A stretch of 64,000 bases of DNA, from NCBI RefSeq assembly GCF_009914335.1, contig NZ_CP043925.1, positions 186,001 to 250,000 on the forward strand. Reading direction: 5' to 3'. The notes under the pieces were generated by a model. It worked only from the letters and a program-made list of their open reading frames with translations, did not search any database and had not been told where the DNA came from. Positions 49,237-63,459 of the stretch are shown here, in pieces; position 1 is the first letter of the stretch, and each line of letters opens with the position of its first letter. The DNA is from Proteus columbae. Its GTDB lineage: Bacteria > Pseudomonadota > Gammaproteobacteria > Enterobacterales > Enterobacteriaceae. Both the position numbers and the translations under genes were made by a program.

Positions 49237-51249
49237 ATGGCGATAAATTTATTACCTCCTCAGCTTGCAAACCAAATTGCCGCAGGGGAAGTTGTTGAAA
49301 GACCCGCCTCTGTTGTTAAAGAGTTGCTGGAAAATAGTTTAGACGCAGGCGCGACCTCAATTGATATTGATATCGATAAAGGTGGCGCCAAGCTAATTCG
49401 CATTCGTGATAATGGATGCGGTATCAATCGTGATGATTTGAAGCTAGCACTTGCTCGCCATGCAACTAGCAAAATATCAAGTCTTGACGATCTCGAAGCC
49501 ATAATGAGTATGGGTTTTCGTGGAGAAGCATTAGCGAGCATTAGCTCAGTTTCTCGGTTAACGCTGACATCGCGTACTCAAGATCAAGAAGAGGCATGGC
49601 AAGCTTACGCCGAAGGCCGAGATATGGCTGTGACGGTTAAGCCTGCGGCTCATCCCGTAGGAAGTACGGTTGAAGTCCTTGATCTGTTTTATAACACACC
49701 AGCAAGGCGTAAGTTTTTACGTACTGAAAAAACAGAGTTTGCACATATTGATGAAGTGGTGCGCCGCATTGCGTTATCGCGCTTTGATGTCTCCATCAAT
49801 CTTACTCATAACGGTAAACGTGTTCGGCAATACCGTGCAGTGAAAGATGAAAGTCAGCAAAATCGCCGTTTGAGTGCGATTTGTGGTAATAATTTTGTCA
49901 ACCAATCAATGCAGTTATCGTGGGAACATGGTGATTTAGCAATAAAAGGTTGGGTAGAACATCCTTTATCACCTGTGCAAAGTAGTGAAATTCAGTATTG
50001 TTATGTGAATGGACGAATGATGCGTGATAGATTGATTAATCATGCTATTCGTCAAGCCTATGATGGGTATTTGCAAGGAGAGCAGCAACCCTCTTACATC
50101 TTGTATTTAAGCGTTGATCCTCACCAAGTTGATGTTAACGTCCATCCTGCTAAACATGAAGTTCGCTTCCATGAATCTCGTTTGGTTCATGATTTTATCT
50201 ATCAAGGTGTACTGAGTGTTTTACGACAAGCAACGCAAGAGTCTTTATCACTCACTTCAGATGATGAAGAAGAACACGAAACAGCGTTAAACTTTCCTGA
50301 AAATCGTCAAGTTGCGGGTGAAAACGTATTTTCTCAGCCTTATCAAGCACCAGTAGCTCAAACTCCGAAAAATACATCATCATCACACCAATACAGTGAA
50401 CGAGAGCGCAACAATAATTCACCTCAAAAGCAAGCCTCTCAATTTGGAGATCGTCGTCAGTTTGGTGAGAGTTATCAACGGACACAAGGCGCGCTTTATC
50501 AAAAAATGATACAAGAAAGTGTATCTACATCAAAAGATAAAGAGAAAATACCACTATTTCCTGACCGTGCCCCATTGAATTTAGGTGAAATCGTTCATAC
50601 AACTAATAATATCGAAGAAGATACTATTTCGGTGATGCCTCGTTCTGTCAATGCGAAAGATGGACGAACTGATTATACTTTTGGGCGAGTATTGGCAATT
50701 TATCAGCACAAATATGCGTTAATAGAATCTTCACAAGGTCTTGGGTTGTTATCATTGGAAGAAGCAGATTTTCTGTTAAAATGTGCGCAATTACTGCCTA
50801 AAGATGAAACATTGAAGCCACAACCTTTGCTAGTGCCTTTAAAGTTGGCATTGAGTAAAGAGGAGATTAGCGTATTCAATCAGTTTCAATCGCTAATCAG
50901 TCATTTTGGGATCGTTATCGAAATTTCTCACGGTAAAGCAACAATACATGCTGTGTCGTTACCTTTGCGCCAGCAAAATTTACCTGTGTTACTGACAGCA
51001 TTATTAGCCTATTTGTCAGTAGAGCAATCTTGTACTGAGCAACAACTTGGACAGTGGTTTGCAAAACAATTAGGTGCAGAGCAAGCACAGTGGTCGCAAG
51101 CTCAAGCAGTAGGACTATTGGCTGATATTGAAAGACTTTGTCCGCAATATGTCAGACGGCCAGCAAAAAACTTATTACAATTAATAGAATTACAACCGGT
51201 GGTAGCGGCATTAAATAATGAGCGAAGTAAACACGCAAATAAAACCTAA
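49237..51249 (+). CDS. mutL: DNA mismatch repair protein MutL
   Basis: GHKL ATPase linking MutS to MutH and UvrD. N-terminal motifs: ENSLDAGA (motif I), DNGCGI (II), [13 protein letters not shown] (III) and the [15 protein letters not shown] segment near residue 300. The C-terminal dimerisation domain follows a poorly conserved linker (about 340-480) rich in Gln, Ser and Asn. At 670 residues it is longer than E. coli MutL (615), mostly in that linker. Overlaps miaA by 32 bases. Confidence 0.96.
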   Translation: MAINLLPPQLANQIAAGEVVERPASVVKELLENSLDAGATSIDIDIDKGGAKLIRIRDNGCGINRDDLKLALARHATSKISSLDDLEAIMSMGFRGEALASISSVSRLTLTSRTQDQEEAWQAYAEGRDMAVTVKPAAHPVGSTVEVLDLFYNTPARRKFLRTEKTEFAHIDEVVRRIALSRFDVSINLTHNGKRVRQYRAVKDESQQNRRLSAICGNNFVNQSMQLSWEHGDLAIKGWVEHPLSPVQSSEIQYCYVNGRMMRDRLINHAIRQAYDGYLQGEQQPSYILYLSVDPHQVDVNVHPAKHEVRFHESRLVHDFIYQGVLSVLRQATQESLSLTSDDEEEHETALNFPENRQVAGENVFSQPYQAPVAQTPKNTSSSHQYSERERNNNSPQKQASQFGDRRQFGESYQRTQGALYQKMIQESVSTSKDKEKIPLFPDRAPLNLGEIVHTTNNIEEDTISVMPRSVNAKDGRTDYTFGRVLAIYQHKYALIESSQGLGLLSLEEADFLLKCAQLLPKDETLKPQPLLVPLKLALSKEEISVFNQFQSLISHFGIVIEISHGKATIHAVSLPLRQQNLPVLLTALLAYLSVEQSCTEQQLGQWFAKQLGAEQAQWSQAQAVGLLADIERLCPQYVRRPAKNLLQLIELQPVVAALNNERSKHANKT

Positions 51250-52159
51250 AGCAATTTTCCTAATGGGGCCTACAGCGTCAGGTAAAACGGCATTAGCAAT
51301 TGCACTAAGACAAAAGCTGCCTGTAGATATTATTAGTGTGGACTCTGCGCTTATCTATCGTGGTATGGATATTGGTACTGCAAAGCCAGATGCGACAGAG
51401 CAATCGCTTGCGCCACATCGATTAATTGATATTCTAGACCCCGCATTACCCTATTCCGCAGCTGATTTTCGACGTGATGCATTAAATGCCATGGAAGAAA
51501 TTACCGCAGCTGGGCGAATTCCACTATTAGTGGGCGGGACTATGCTATATTTTAAAGCGTTACTTGAAGGTCTATCGCCTTTACCCAGTGCAAATCCTGA
51601 TGTTCGTGCTGAAATAGAGAAAAAAGCAGTAGAACAAGGGTGGGAGGCAATACATAAAGAGTTAGCATTAGTTGATCCTGTTGCAGCACAACGGATCCAT
51701 CCTAATGATCCTCAACGACTTTCTCGTGCACTAGAAGTTTACCTGATTTCAGGTAAGACAATGACGGAATTGACAAAAATATCAGGCGAGTCTTTGCCCT
51801 ATGATGTTTATCAATTTGCGATTGCTCCGAAAGATAGAAATGTTCTTCACCAACGCATTGAAGCTCGTTTTAAACAGATGTTAACGTGTGGATTTGAAGA
51901 TGAAGTAAAATCATTATATGAACGGGGCGATCTGCATGAAGATTTACCTTCTGTACGTTGTGTCGGTTATCGCCAGATGTGGTCATATTTATCTGGCGAA
52001 ATAGATTATGATGAGATGGTTTATCGAGGGATCTGCGCTACCCGGCAATTAGCGAAGCGACAAATCACCTGGTTAAGAGGTTGGAATGACATTCACTGGC
52101 TTGATAGTGAAGATCCAAAACAATCTCTTGACACTGTTTTGCAGGTAGTTAGTGCATAG
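51218..52159 (+). CDS. miaA: tRNA dimethylallyltransferase MiaA
   Basis: Puts a dimethylallyl group on A37 of UNN-decoding tRNAs. P-loop [37 protein letters not shown]; and the [15 protein letters not shown] block; a C-terminal [11 protein letters not shown] and [20 protein letters not shown] bind tRNA. 313 residues. The start lies inside mutL. Confidence 0.97.
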   Translation: MSEVNTQIKPKAIFLMGPTASGKTALAIALRQKLPVDIISVDSALIYRGMDIGTAKPDATEQSLAPHRLIDILDPALPYSAADFRRDALNAMEEITAAGRIPLLVGGTMLYFKALLEGLSPLPSANPDVRAEIEKKAVEQGWEAIHKELALVDPVAAQRIHPNDPQRLSRALEVYLISGKTMTELTKISGESLPYDVYQFAIAPKDRNVLHQRIEARFKQMLTCGFEDEVKSLYERGDLHEDLPSVRCVGYRQMWSYLSGEIDYDEMVYRGICATRQLAKRQITWLRGWNDIHWLDSEDPKQSLDTVLQVVSA

Positions 52160-52268
52160 ATGGTAGGTTTGTGTAAAATTGATAGTTGCCAAAGCGCAAT
52201 TTTTGAGTAGTTCATTTTTCGAACCAATTGGGTTCTAATATAAAACAACAAAATAAGGAAAACATAGA

Positions 52269-52556
52269 ATGGCTAAGGGGCAATCTTTGCAAGATCCTTT
52301 CTTGAACGCATTACGTCGTGAAAGGGTTCCCGTTTCTATCTATTTGGTAAACGGCATTAAATTGCAGGGTCAGATCGAATCTTTTGACCAATTTGTTATT
52401 TTGCTGAAAAACACAGTAAGTCAGATGGTATACAAACATGCTATCTCTACCGTGGTACCTTCGCGTCCTGTTTCTCATCATAGCAATACAGGTACGAACC
52501 AAACTGGTACAGGCTACAATGGTGGCGCTGCTCAGCAGGATGATGTTGCAGAGTAA
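52269..52556 (+). CDS. hfq: RNA chaperone Hfq
   Basis: Hexameric Sm-like protein pairing sRNAs with mRNAs, including GlmZ encoded in this window. Sm1 [22 protein letters not shown] and Sm2 with the [12 protein letters not shown] signature are intact. The disordered C-terminal tail is short and rich in His/Asn/Gly/Thr (total 95 residues against 102 in E. coli), ending with the acidic DDVAE tip. Confidence 0.98.
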   Translation: MAKGQSLQDPFLNALRRERVPVSIYLVNGIKLQGQIESFDQFVILLKNTVSQMVYKHAISTVVPSRPVSHHSNTGTNQTGTGYNGGAAQQDDVAE

Positions 52557-52581
52557 TAATTCAATATTATTCTTGATATAA

Positions 52582-52618
52582 GAAAAACATAGGTAGGGAG
52601 ACTTTACCTATGTTTTTT
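52582..52618 (+). terminator. Terminator after hfq
   Basis: AAAAACATAGGTA pairs with TACCTATGTTTTT around a 9-nt loop, with a T6 tail. It lies between hfq and hflX within an otherwise continuous cluster, so it probably attenuates rather than stops expression of hflX. Confidence 0.8.
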
Positions 52619-52650
52619 CCTGTTTTTATAAAGTCCAAGAGGTTTCGCCT

Positions 52651-53934
52651 TTGTTTGATCGTTATGAAGGTGGCGAATTAGCCGTTTTAGTGCACGTCTT
52701 CTTTTCTCAAGAAAAGAACGTTGATGATTTGCAAGAATTTGAATCTTTGGTGACATCTGCGGGTGTTAAACCGGTTCAGATTATTACAGGAAATCGTAAA
52801 GCACCTCATCCTAAATATTATGTGGGTGAAGGTAAGGCAGAAGAAATTGCCGAGGCTGTAAAAGCAAGTGGTGCAGATGTTGTTTTATTTAATCATGCAC
52901 TGACACCTGCACAAGAGCGAAATCTGGAAAGACTTTGTGAATGCCGTGTGGTTGATCGCACGGGAGTTATCCTTGATATCTTTGCTCAAAGAGCAAGAAC
53001 TCATGAAGGAAAGCTACAGGTAGAACTCGCCCAGTTACGTCACTTATCAACCCGTTTAGTCAGAGGGTGGACTCACCTTGAAAGACAAAAAGGGGGGATC
53101 GGGTTACGAGGACCAGGCGAAACTCAGCTAGAAACAGACCGCCGCTTACTCCGAGGTAAAATTAGTCAAATTCTAATGCGATTGGGTAGGGTTGAGCGTC
53201 AGCGTGAACAAGGACGGCAAGCGCGGAGTAAAGCTGATATTCCAACATTATCCCTTGTTGGTTACACGAATGCAGGGAAATCGAGTTTATTTAATCACAT
53301 TACCTGTTCTGATGTGTATGCAGCAGATCAGCTCTTTGCAACATTAGATCCGACACTAAGACGTATTCAAGTTGATGATGTGGGAACCGTTGTATTAGCC
53401 GATACTGTTGGATTTATTCGACATTTACCTCACGATCTTGTTGCTGCTTTTAAAGCGACTTTGCAAGAAACACGAGAAGCGACCTTACTTCTTCATGTTA
53501 TTGATGCAGCAGATAGCCGTTTTGAGGAAAATATTCATGCCGTTGAAAGTGTATTAGAAGAGATTGATGCTCAAGAAATACCAACACTGCATGTTATGAA
53601 CAAAATTGATCTTCTTGAAGACTTCACTCCAAGAATTGATCGAAATGAAGAAAACTTACCCGTTAGGGTTTGGGTTTCTGCACAAACAGGCGAAGGTATT
53701 CCTCTGTTGTATCAGGCGTTGACAGAACGTCTTTCAGGTGAGATCGCACACTTTGAATTACGTTTACCGCCAGAAAATACAGGGCGCTTACGTAGCCGTT
53801 TTTATCAATTACAGTCAATAGAACGTGAATGGATTGAAAAAGACGGTAAAGTTGGGCTAATCATACGTATGCCTATGGTAGACTGGCGCCGCCTTTGCAA
53901 GCAGGAACCAAATTTATTGGATTACGTGGTCTGA
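52651..53934 (+). CDS. hflX: Ribosome-associated GTPase HflX
   Basis: Splits stalled 70S ribosomes after stress. The N-terminal HflX domain ([34 protein letters not shown]) precedes a glycine-rich linker ([20 protein letters not shown]). The Obg-like G domain has G1 [13 protein letters not shown]3 [10 protein letters not shown] and G4 NKID. The TTG start lies 8 nt after AAGAGG and gives MFDRY as in E. coli. 427 residues. Confidence 0.96.
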   Translation: MFDRYEGGELAVLVHVFFSQEKNVDDLQEFESLVTSAGVKPVQIITGNRKAPHPKYYVGEGKAEEIAEAVKASGADVVLFNHALTPAQERNLERLCECRVVDRTGVILDIFAQRARTHEGKLQVELAQLRHLSTRLVRGWTHLERQKGGIGLRGPGETQLETDRRLLRGKISQILMRLGRVERQREQGRQARSKADIPTLSLVGYTNAGKSSLFNHITCSDVYAADQLFATLDPTLRRIQVDDVGTVVLADTVGFIRHLPHDLVAAFKATLQETREATLLLHVIDAADSRFEENIHAVESVLEEIDAQEIPTLHVMNKIDLLEDFTPRIDRNEENLPVRVWVSAQTGEGIPLLYQALTERLSGEIAHFELRLPPENTGRLRSRFYQLQSIEREWIEKDGKVGLIIRMPMVDWRRLCKQEPNLLDYVV

Positions 53935-54026
53935 AACTCGGCCATAATAATGAACATTAACTGAGAGCTGGCGACGAAATCGGCTCTTAAGCCTGATAAA
54001 TCTAATCATAATAATGGAGCTAGAAC

Positions 54027-55301
54027 ATGGCGTGGAATCAGCCCGGTAACAACGGACAAGACCGCGACCCGTGGGGTAACCGAAACAGCGGCAATAATAA
54101 TGGCGATGGCAACGGTAACTCTAACGGCAATCAAGGAGGTCGGAATCGCGGAGCATCAGATCTCGATGATATGTTCCGTAAACTGAGTGAAAAGCTTGGT
54201 GGTTTCGGCGGTAAAAAAGGTGGAAACTCCTCTTCTGGGCAAAATGGCGGTCCTCGTAGCAATGCTGGAAATCTTTTGATTTCTCTTGCATTAGGTGCGG
54301 TAGTCGTGGTTTGGGCTGCAAGTGGTTTTTATACCATCAAAGAGGCAGAACAAGGCGTAGTGACTCGTTTTGGTAAATTTTACCAAATCGTTGAACCTGG
54401 TCTGAACTGGAAACCGACTTTTATTGATGAAGTTCAGCCTGTTAACGTAAAAACTATCCGTGATTTAACCACGGGTGGTATGATGTTAACGTCAGATGAA
54501 AACATGGTTCAAGTTGAGATAAACGTGCAGTATGTTGTCTCCGATCCAGAAACATTCCTGTTTAACCTGACAACACCAATTAACAGCTTAGGTCAGGCAA
54601 CTGACAGCGCAGTACGTGGCGTTATTGGTCGTTCAGAAATGGAAAAAATTCTGACTTCTAACCGTTCAGAAATTCGTGACCAAACACGTCAAGAATTAGA
54701 AGAGACTATCCGTCCTTATAACATGGGTATCTCGATTGTGGACGTCAACTTCCAAGTTGCTCGCCCACCAGAAGCGGTAAAAGCGGCATTCGATGACGTA
54801 ATCGCTGCCCGTGAAGAAGAGCAAAAAACAATTCGTCAAGCTGAAGCGTATAAAAACGAAGTGTTACCGTTAGCAAAAGGTAACGCGCAACGTATGATTG
54901 AAGAAGCGACTGCTTATAAAACCAGTGTGGTGATGAAAGCAGAAGGTGAGGTAGCAAGCTTTGCTAAAATCTTACCTGAATATCGTGCTGCTCCTGAAAT
55001 TACTCGCGAGCGTCTTTACATTGAAACGATGGAAAAAGTGCTATCAAAAACACGTAAAGTTATCGCTAATGATAAAGGTAACAGCATGTTAGTGCTGCCT
55101 TTAGAGCAAATGTTACGTCAGCAACCTCAATCTGCACCATCGAATACGTTTGAGGCGCCAGCTCGTGTAACGGCACCTGCTCCAGCTGCAAATCCAGCAC
55201 CGGCACAAAAACCAGCAACAACGACTTATGGTAATGGTGGATATGGTAGTAATAATGGCGGTTATGGTCAGCCTTACGGCAATAATCAAGGAGGACAATA
55301 A
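54027..55301 (+). CDS. hflK: HflK, FtsH modulator
   Basis: Type II inner-membrane protein that forms the cage-like HflKC complex around FtsH. The N-terminal cytosolic tail is Gly/Asn rich. One membrane helix lies near residues 84-105 (LLISLALGAVVVVWAASGFY), followed by an SPFH/band 7 domain (EAEQGVVTRFGKFYQIVEPGLNW). The C-terminus is a low-complexity Pro/Ala then Gly/Tyr/Asn tail. 424 residues. Two bases separate it from hflC. Confidence 0.96.
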   Translation: MAWNQPGNNGQDRDPWGNRNSGNNNGDGNGNSNGNQGGRNRGASDLDDMFRKLSEKLGGFGGKKGGNSSSGQNGGPRSNAGNLLISLALGAVVVVWAASGFYTIKEAEQGVVTRFGKFYQIVEPGLNWKPTFIDEVQPVNVKTIRDLTTGGMMLTSDENMVQVEINVQYVVSDPETFLFNLTTPINSLGQATDSAVRGVIGRSEMEKILTSNRSEIRDQTRQELEETIRPYNMGISIVDVNFQVARPPEAVKAAFDDVIAAREEEQKTIRQAEAYKNEVLPLAKGNAQRMIEEATAYKTSVVMKAEGEVASFAKILPEYRAAPEITRERLYIETMEKVLSKTRKVIANDKGNSMLVLPLEQMLRQQPQSAPSNTFEAPARVTAPAPAANPAPAQKPATTTYGNGGYGSNNGGYGQPYGNNQGGQ

Positions 55302-55303
55302 TC

Positions 55304-56308
55304 ATGCGTAAAGTTATCGCTGTTGTTGCAGTTATTATTTTAGCGTTGTTGTACTCTTCTGTATTTGTCGTTCAACAGTATGAGCGTGGTATTATTTTAC
55401 GCTTTGCGAAAGTTGTACGTGATGCTGAAAATAAACCTGTTGTTTATGAACCTGGTCTTCATTTTAAAATTCCATTTATTGAGAATGTGAAAAAACTGGA
55501 TGCGCGTATTCAAACTATGAATATCCAGCAAGACCGTTTCTTATCAGGTGAGAATAAAGACTTATTAGTCGACTCTTATCTGAAATGGCGTATCAGTGAT
55601 TTCAGCACCTACTATCTGGCAACAGGTGGTGGTAATACAACGCAAGCGGAAACATTACTGCGTCGTAAATTCAGTGACCGCTTACGTTCTGAGATTGGTC
55701 GTATGAGCGTAAACCAAATTATTACGGATTCTCGTGGTCGTTTAACCATTGATGTTCGTAATGCACTGAATGAAGGTACTCCATCTCGTGATTCAAGTGC
55801 TGCTGATGATGCGATTGCCATTGCTGCGAAGAAAGTAGCTGAAGAAACCAAAGGTCAAGCGCCTGCTATCAATATGAACAGTATGGCGGCTTTAGGTATT
55901 GAAGTGATTGACGTTCGAATCAAGCAAATCAACTTACCTATGGAAGTTTCTGAGGCGATTTATCAGCGTATGCGTGCAGAGCGTGAAGCCGTTGCTCGTC
56001 GTCACCGCTCACAAGGTCAAGAGCAAGCTGTGAAAATTCGTGCAGCTGCGGATAAGACCGTAACAGAGACACTTGCTGAATCTGAGCGTGAATCATTACG
56101 TCTTCGCGGTGAAGGTGATGCCCAGGCGACTAAACTGTTTGCTGATGCGTTCAACCAAGATCCAGACTTCTATGCCTTCATTCGTAGCTTACGTGCTTAT
56201 GAAAAGAGCTTTAACCAAGATGGTAATGACGTCATGGTGTTAAGCCCAGATAGCGATTTCTTACGCTATATGAAAGCACCAACAAAAGCGCGAGCGATTG
56301 AAGAGTAA
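55304..56308 (+). CDS. hflC: HflC, FtsH modulator
   Basis: Partner of HflK in the same membrane complex. The N-terminal helix (VIAVVAVIILALLYSSVFVV) leads to an SPFH domain (QQYERGIILRFAKVV), with the coiled-coil segment AEREAVARRHRSQGQEQAVKIRAAADK. 334 residues. Last gene of the cluster; a terminator follows. The small gene yjeT that follows hflC in E. coli is not seen. Confidence 0.96.
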   Translation: MRKVIAVVAVIILALLYSSVFVVQQYERGIILRFAKVVRDAENKPVVYEPGLHFKIPFIENVKKLDARIQTMNIQQDRFLSGENKDLLVDSYLKWRISDFSTYYLATGGGNTTQAETLLRRKFSDRLRSEIGRMSVNQIITDSRGRLTIDVRNALNEGTPSRDSSAADDAIAIAAKKVAEETKGQAPAINMNSMAALGIEVIDVRIKQINLPMEVSEAIYQRMRAEREAVARRHRSQGQEQAVKIRAAADKTVTETLAESERESLRLRGEGDAQATKLFADAFNQDPDFYAFIRSLRAYEKSFNQDGNDVMVLSPDSDFLRYMKAPTKARAIEE

Positions 56309-56342
56309 TTTCCAAACGTATTAAACCGTTTGAGTAAATAAT

Positions 56343-56379
56343 AAAATCCTCCACCTTAAAAAGTGGGGGATTTTTTTTG
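56343..56379 (+). terminator. Terminator after hflC
   Basis: AAAATCCTCCAC pairs with GTGGGGGATTTT (one T-G pair) around an 8-nt loop, followed by a T-run. Ends the hfq-hflXKC transcript. Confidence 0.9.
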
Positions 56380-58063
<1,684 letters not shown>

Positions 58064-58090
58064 TTTGCATTAAATTGGTTTGATGTGAAC

Positions 58091-58124
58091 ATCGTCCCTG
58101 AAAATGACAGGGGCGATTTTTTCG
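58091..58124 (+). terminator. Terminator after purA
   Basis: ATCGTCCCT (58091-58099) pairs with AGGGGCGAT (58109-58117, one T-G pair), followed by TTTTT. Confidence 0.88.
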
Positions 58125-58143
58125 TATCTGTTTGTTGGTTAAA

Positions 58144-58305
58144 TTGGGATAAAAATACGTGTTACATATAAGATAAGACAGCTTTACACTCGGTTTTGCT
58201 TCTGTTCTATCAGTAACGCGTAAAAAACAGTAAGACAATGTTATTGTTGTAATATCAGAAATAAGAAAGCGATCTGTTGAAAATCGACAGTATCGCTTTT
58301 TCTTT
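58144..58305 (+). ncRNA. Candidate small RNA between purA and nsrR
   Basis: A promoter-like TTGGGA (58144-58149), 17-bp spacer and TATAAG (58167-58172) predicts a start near 58179. A terminator-type hairpin (AAAGCGAT-CTGT with ACAG-T-ATCGCTTT, 58266-58299) with a TTTTTCTTT tail follows. No ORF of more than a few codons fits between. The resulting RNA would be about 125 nt. No known family recognised; purely inferred from signals. Confidence 0.4.
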
Positions 58306-58489
58306 GTCTGTGATATCGCTATTATTTTGTTAATAGTCAAGTGAGAGACGGAAATAACTCACTTTTGAGCATATCTTTGCTAAATGTCCAAAAATTAAAC
58401 ATAATATTGCTTAATAAAATGATATTCTCATTAATAATTACTGATCCCTTAACGACTTTAATAGGGAAAACCACTTTTCAGAGGTCATT

Positions 58490-58918
58490 GTGCAATTAAC
58501 CAGTTTTACAGATTATGGATTGCGAGCATTGATATATATGGCTTCACTGCCAGAAGGCAAAATGACGAGTATCACTGAAGTGACACAAGTCTATGGTGTC
58601 TCGCGTAACCATATGGTGAAAATTATTAATCAACTTAGCCATTTAGGTTTTGTTGAGGCTATTCGCGGTAAAAATGGAGGGATCCGTTTAGGCAAGCCTG
58701 CAACAAACATCATCGTGGGTGAGGTTGTTCGTGCTTTAGAGCCACTTTCATTAGTAAACTGTAGTGCTGAGTTTTGCCACATTACCCCAGCTTGTCGACT
58801 AAAACTGGTGTTAAATCAGGCAATTGAGCAGTTTTTGAAAGAGTTAGACCGTCACACACTCGCCGAGCTAGTTGAAAATAATAGCTCCTTATATAAATTG
58901 TTATTAGAAGATGTTTGA
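58490..58918 (+). CDS. nsrR: Nitric-oxide-sensing repressor NsrR
   Basis: Rrf2-family repressor whose [Fe-S] cluster reacts with NO, derepressing NO-detoxifying genes such as hmp. The winged helix-turn-helix lies in the first 70 residues ([34 protein letters not shown]). The three cluster cysteines are in [14 protein letters not shown]. The GTG start after GAGG matches E. coli. 142 residues. Leads the nsrR-rnr-rlmB cluster. Confidence 0.96.
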   Translation: MQLTSFTDYGLRALIYMASLPEGKMTSITEVTQVYGVSRNHMVKIINQLSHLGFVEAIRGKNGGIRLGKPATNIIVGEVVRALEPLSLVNCSAEFCHITPACRLKLVLNQAIEQFLKELDRHTLAELVENNSSLYKLLLEDV

Positions 58919-58957
58919 GTCTACTATTTCATCAAATCTGATAGCTTGGAGGTCATA

Positions 58958-61450
58958 ATGTCAAAAGATCCTTTTCAGGATAGAGAAGCAGAGAAATACG
59001 CCTCTCCAATTGCTAGTCGTGAATATATTTTAGAAGAAATGAAAAAACGCACGGCACCAATGAGTCGTGAAGATTTAGCACAGGCGTTAAAAATTTCTGG
59101 TGAAGAAGACTTAGAAGCGTTGCGTCGCCGTTTAAGAGCAATGGAACGTGATGGTCAATTAGTTTTTACCCGTCGCCAATGCTACGCATTACCTGAACGC
59201 CTTGATTTGTGGAAAGGCAAGGTAATCGGTCACCGCGATGGTTATGGTTTTTTACGTGCAGAAGGTCAAAAAGATGACCTCTATCTTTCACAAGATGAAA
59301 TGAAAAAAACTATGCATGGCGATGTGATCCTTGCTCAACCTTTAGGTATGGATAGAAAAGGTCGCCGTGAAGGTCGTGTTGTTCGTGTTATTGAACCTCG
59401 AAATAACCAAATTGTAGGTCGCTATTTTATTGAGTCAGGTATGGGATTTGTTGTACCTGATGATAGCCGTTTAAGCTTTGATATTCTTATTCCTAAAGAA
59501 GATATCATGGGCGCACGAATGGGAAATGTGGTTGTTGTTGAAATCACAACAAGACCTACTCGTCGCACTCAAGCAGTAGGACGTATCGTTGAGATCCTAG
59601 GCGAAACGATGGGAACAGGTATTGCAGTAGAAATTGCTCTGCGTACTCATGAGATCCCTTATACATGGCCTGAAAAAGTCACAAAAGAAGTTGCTGATTT
59701 AAAAGAAGAAGTACCAGAGTCAGCTAAGCAAGGACGTGTTGATTTACGCAAATTACCATTAATTACCATTGATGGTGAAGATGCACGAGATTTTGACGAT
59801 GCGGTTTATTGTGAACGTAAGAAAGGCGGAGGCTGGCGTTTATGGGTCGCAATTGCGGATGTGAGCTATTATGTGCGTCCACAAACGGCATTAGATACAG
59901 AAGCGCGTAGCCGAGGAAACTCTGTTTATTTTCCTTCTCAAGTAGTGCCGATGTTGCCAGAAGTTCTGTCTAATGGATTGTGTTCATTAAATCCACAAGT
60001 TGACCGCTTATGTATGGTTTGCGAGATGACGGTTTCTGAACAAGGGCGTCTTTCTTCTTATAAATTCTATGAAGCAGTAATGAGTTCTCATGCACGAATG
60101 ACTTACACCAAAGTGTGGAAAATCATTCAAGGCGATGAGGAACTGCGTGAACACTATAAACCTATCGTTCAAGATATTGAGCATTTATATGAATTGTATC
60201 AAGTGCTAGATAAGGCGCGTGAGCAACGTGGTGCGATTGGTTTTGAATCAGAAGAAGCGAAGTTTATCTTTAATGCAGAGCGTCGTATTGAGCGTATTGA
60301 GCCAGTGGTTCGTAATGATGCACACAAATTGATTGAAGAGTGCATGATCCTTGCTAATATCGCAGCCGCTCGCTTTGTTGAGAAAAACGAAGAACCTGCA
60401 CTTTATCGTATTCATGATAAGCCTAAAGAAGAGAGTGTCCTGAATTTGCGTTCAGTCTTTAATGAATTAGGGTTAACGTTGCCAGGAGGCTTAACGCCAG
60501 AGCCAGCAGACTACGCGCGTGTTATGAAAGAGGTTGAAGAGCGCCCTGATCGTGAAATGCTGCAAACCATGATCTTACGTTCTATGAAGCAAGCGATTTA
60601 CGATCCTGAAAATCGTGGACACTTTGGTTTAGCATTGAAATCTTATGCTCACTTTACCTCGCCAATTCGTCGTTACCCTGACTTAGCCTTGCATCGCGCA
60701 ATTAAATATCAAATTGCGAAACAAGCAGGTCACGGTTCACAGCGTTGGACACCAACAGGTGGCTACCATAGTGATATGGACACCATGTTGCAATTAGGCG
60801 AGCACTGCTCTTTAACTGAGCGCCGTGCTGATGAAGCAACACGAGATGTCGCTGATTGGCTGAAATGTGACTTTATGCTGGATCAAATTGGTCAACAATT
60901 TACAGGTATTATCACCAGCGTAACGGGCTTTGGTTTCTTTGTCCGCTTAAACGATCTGTTTATCGATGGTTTGGTGCATGTTTCCACATTAAATAATGAT
61001 TACTATCAATATGACAATGTTGGTCAGCGCTTGATTGGTGAGTCTTCAGGGCAAGTTTATCGCCTTGGTGATGAAGTGGAAGTGAAAGTGGAAGCAGTGA
61101 GTATGGATGAACGTACTATTGACTTCTCTTTAATTTCAACAACACGTACCGCGCGTAATCCGGGTAAAACAGCCCGTGTTCGTGGCCTCAAAGGTGAAAA
61201 AGACAAGAAAAACGCAAGTTCTAGTAAGTCTCGTCGTCGTGATGCAAGCAAAGACAAAAACTTTGAGCCAGATAGTGCTTTCAAAAAAGGCAAATCATCA
61301 GGTCGAGGTAATGCGAGCAAAGACAAAGCTGTAAAAGACCAAGTTGCGAAAGATAAAGCAAGTAGCAAACGTAAGAAAGCATCATCACAAACCAAAAAGA
61401 TAGAGGCAAAACTTAAAGCTAAACGCGCAGCCAAACGCGATAACGCATAA
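58958..61450 (+). CDS. rnr: Ribonuclease R
   Basis: Processive 3'-5' exoribonuclease that degrades structured RNA. Domains: N-terminal winged helix ([30 protein letters not shown] region), two cold-shock domains ([29 protein letters not shown]), the RNB catalytic domain with [14 protein letters not shown]1 domain ([15 protein letters not shown]), and a Lys/Ser-rich basic tail (about the last 100 residues). GGAGG lies before the ATG at 58958; 830 residues. Confidence 0.97.
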   Translation: MSKDPFQDREAEKYASPIASREYILEEMKKRTAPMSREDLAQALKISGEEDLEALRRRLRAMERDGQLVFTRRQCYALPERLDLWKGKVIGHRDGYGFLRAEGQKDDLYLSQDEMKKTMHGDVILAQPLGMDRKGRREGRVVRVIEPRNNQIVGRYFIESGMGFVVPDDSRLSFDILIPKEDIMGARMGNVVVVEITTRPTRRTQAVGRIVEILGETMGTGIAVEIALRTHEIPYTWPEKVTKEVADLKEEVPESAKQGRVDLRKLPLITIDGEDARDFDDAVYCERKKGGGWRLWVAIADVSYYVRPQTALDTEARSRGNSVYFPSQVVPMLPEVLSNGLCSLNPQVDRLCMVCEMTVSEQGRLSSYKFYEAVMSSHARMTYTKVWKIIQGDEELREHYKPIVQDIEHLYELYQVLDKAREQRGAIGFESEEAKFIFNAERRIERIEPVVRNDAHKLIEECMILANIAAARFVEKNEEPALYRIHDKPKEESVLNLRSVFNELGLTLPGGLTPEPADYARVMKEVEERPDREMLQTMILRSMKQAIYDPENRGHFGLALKSYAHFTSPIRRYPDLALHRAIKYQIAKQAGHGSQRWTPTGGYHSDMDTMLQLGEHCSLTERRADEATRDVADWLKCDFMLDQIGQQFTGIITSVTGFGFFVRLNDLFIDGLVHVSTLNNDYYQYDNVGQRLIGESSGQVYRLGDEVEVKVEAVSMDERTIDFSLISTTRTARNPGKTARVRGLKGEKDKKNASSSKSRRRDASKDKNFEPDSAFKKGKSSGRGNASKDKAVKDQVAKDKASSKRKKASSQTKKIEAKLKAKRAAKRDNA

Positions 61451-61474
61451 AGTTTCGTTCTTCTGGTTCTTTTT

Positions 61475-61500
61475 AAAAGGCGGAGACTCCGCCTTTTATC
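61475..61500 (+). terminator. Terminator after rnr
   Basis: AAAAGGCGGA/TCCGCCTTTT with a GAC loop. The T-run is only the 3' arm itself, so readthrough to rlmB 40 nt later is likely. Confidence 0.75.
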
Positions 61501-61539
61501 TGTTTTGTGCCTTTTATTTTTTAATGAGTAAGCACCGCT

Positions 61540-62283
61540 ATGAGCGAAGAAATTATTTATGGTATTCACGCAGTAACCGCATTACTTGAGCGTGATCCTG
61601 CACGTTTTAAAGAAGTTTATGTATTAAAAGGGCGTGAAGATCGCCGTTTAACACCTGTTATTCATGAATTAGAAGCTCAAGGCATTCTAGTTCAAGTGGC
61701 TAATCGCCAATGGTTAGATAGCCAAACAGAAGGTGCTGTTCACCAAGGTATTATTGCTAAAGTAAAACCAGGTCGTCAGTATCAAGAACAAGATTTACCA
61801 GACTTATTAGCTAAAGTTGATACACCTTTCTTATTAGTGCTAGATGGTGTTACTGATCCCCATAATTTAGGGGCTTGTTTACGTAGCGCAGATGCAGCTG
61901 GTGTGCATGCTGTTATCGTTCCAAAAGATCGTTCTGCACAATTAAACGCAACAGCCAAAAAAGTGGCTTGTGGTGCAGCAGAAAGTGTACCTTTAATTAA
62001 AGTGACTAACCTTGCTCGTACATTACGTTTCCTGCAAGAAGAGAACGTTTGGATTGTCGGCACAGCAGGCGAAGCAGATCATACTTTATATCAAAGCAAA
62101 CTCACTGGCCCAATGGCATTAGTGATGGGCGCTGAAGGTGAAGGTATGCGTCGTTTAACTCGAGAGCATTGTGATGAGCTGATTAGTATCCCAATGGCGG
62201 GTACGGTGTCTTCACTCAACGTTTCTGTGGCAACCGGCGTTTGCTTATTTGAAGCGATGCGCCAGCGTATTATCGTGAAATAA
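61540..62283 (+). CDS. rlmB: 23S rRNA (Gm2251) 2'-O-methyltransferase RlmB
   Basis: SPOUT-class methyltransferase for G2251 in the peptidyl-transferase P loop. The N-terminal SpoU substrate-binding domain ([15 protein letters not shown]) precedes the catalytic knot domain: motif 1 [21 protein letters not shown], motif 2 [11 protein letters not shown] and motif 3 [17 protein letters not shown]. 247 residues. Confidence 0.97.
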   Translation: MSEEIIYGIHAVTALLERDPARFKEVYVLKGREDRRLTPVIHELEAQGILVQVANRQWLDSQTEGAVHQGIIAKVKPGRQYQEQDLPDLLAKVDTPFLLVLDGVTDPHNLGACLRSADAAGVHAVIVPKDRSAQLNATAKKVACGAAESVPLIKVTNLARTLRFLQEENVWIVGTAGEADHTLYQSKLTGPMALVMGAEGEGMRRLTREHCDELISIPMAGTVSSLNVSVATGVCLFEAMRQRIIVK

Positions 62284-62397
62284 TTGCGTGAAATAATCGC
62301 TGATTTTATTTTATTCTCTATACTCCCTTGAGTTTTATTGACCGCGGGGGTATAGTTACGCGTCAATTTTTTCAGTCACAACTTAAACAAGTTCCTT

Positions 62398-62432
62398 GCC
62401 TCCATGGGTGGTGACTGACCCTGACAGGAGGC
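62398..62432 (+). promoter_or_regulatory. Candidate S6:S18-binding leader of rpsF
   Basis: GCCTCC (62398-62403) pairs with GGAGGC (62427-62432), enclosing GGGT/ACCC (62406-62409 with 62418-62421). It lies 28 nt before the rpsF start and is followed by AATCCGTAAGGAG. A structured leader bound by the S6:S18 complex is known in this place; the fit to that motif is from memory. Confidence 0.5.
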
Positions 62433-62438
62433 TGATAA

Positions 62439-62858
<420 letters not shown>

Positions 62859-62866
62859 TTAGTGCT

Positions 62867-63419
<553 letters not shown>

Positions 63420-63459
63420 TAGGTATATAGTCCATTAATGACTTGTAGAGGATAAGGTA

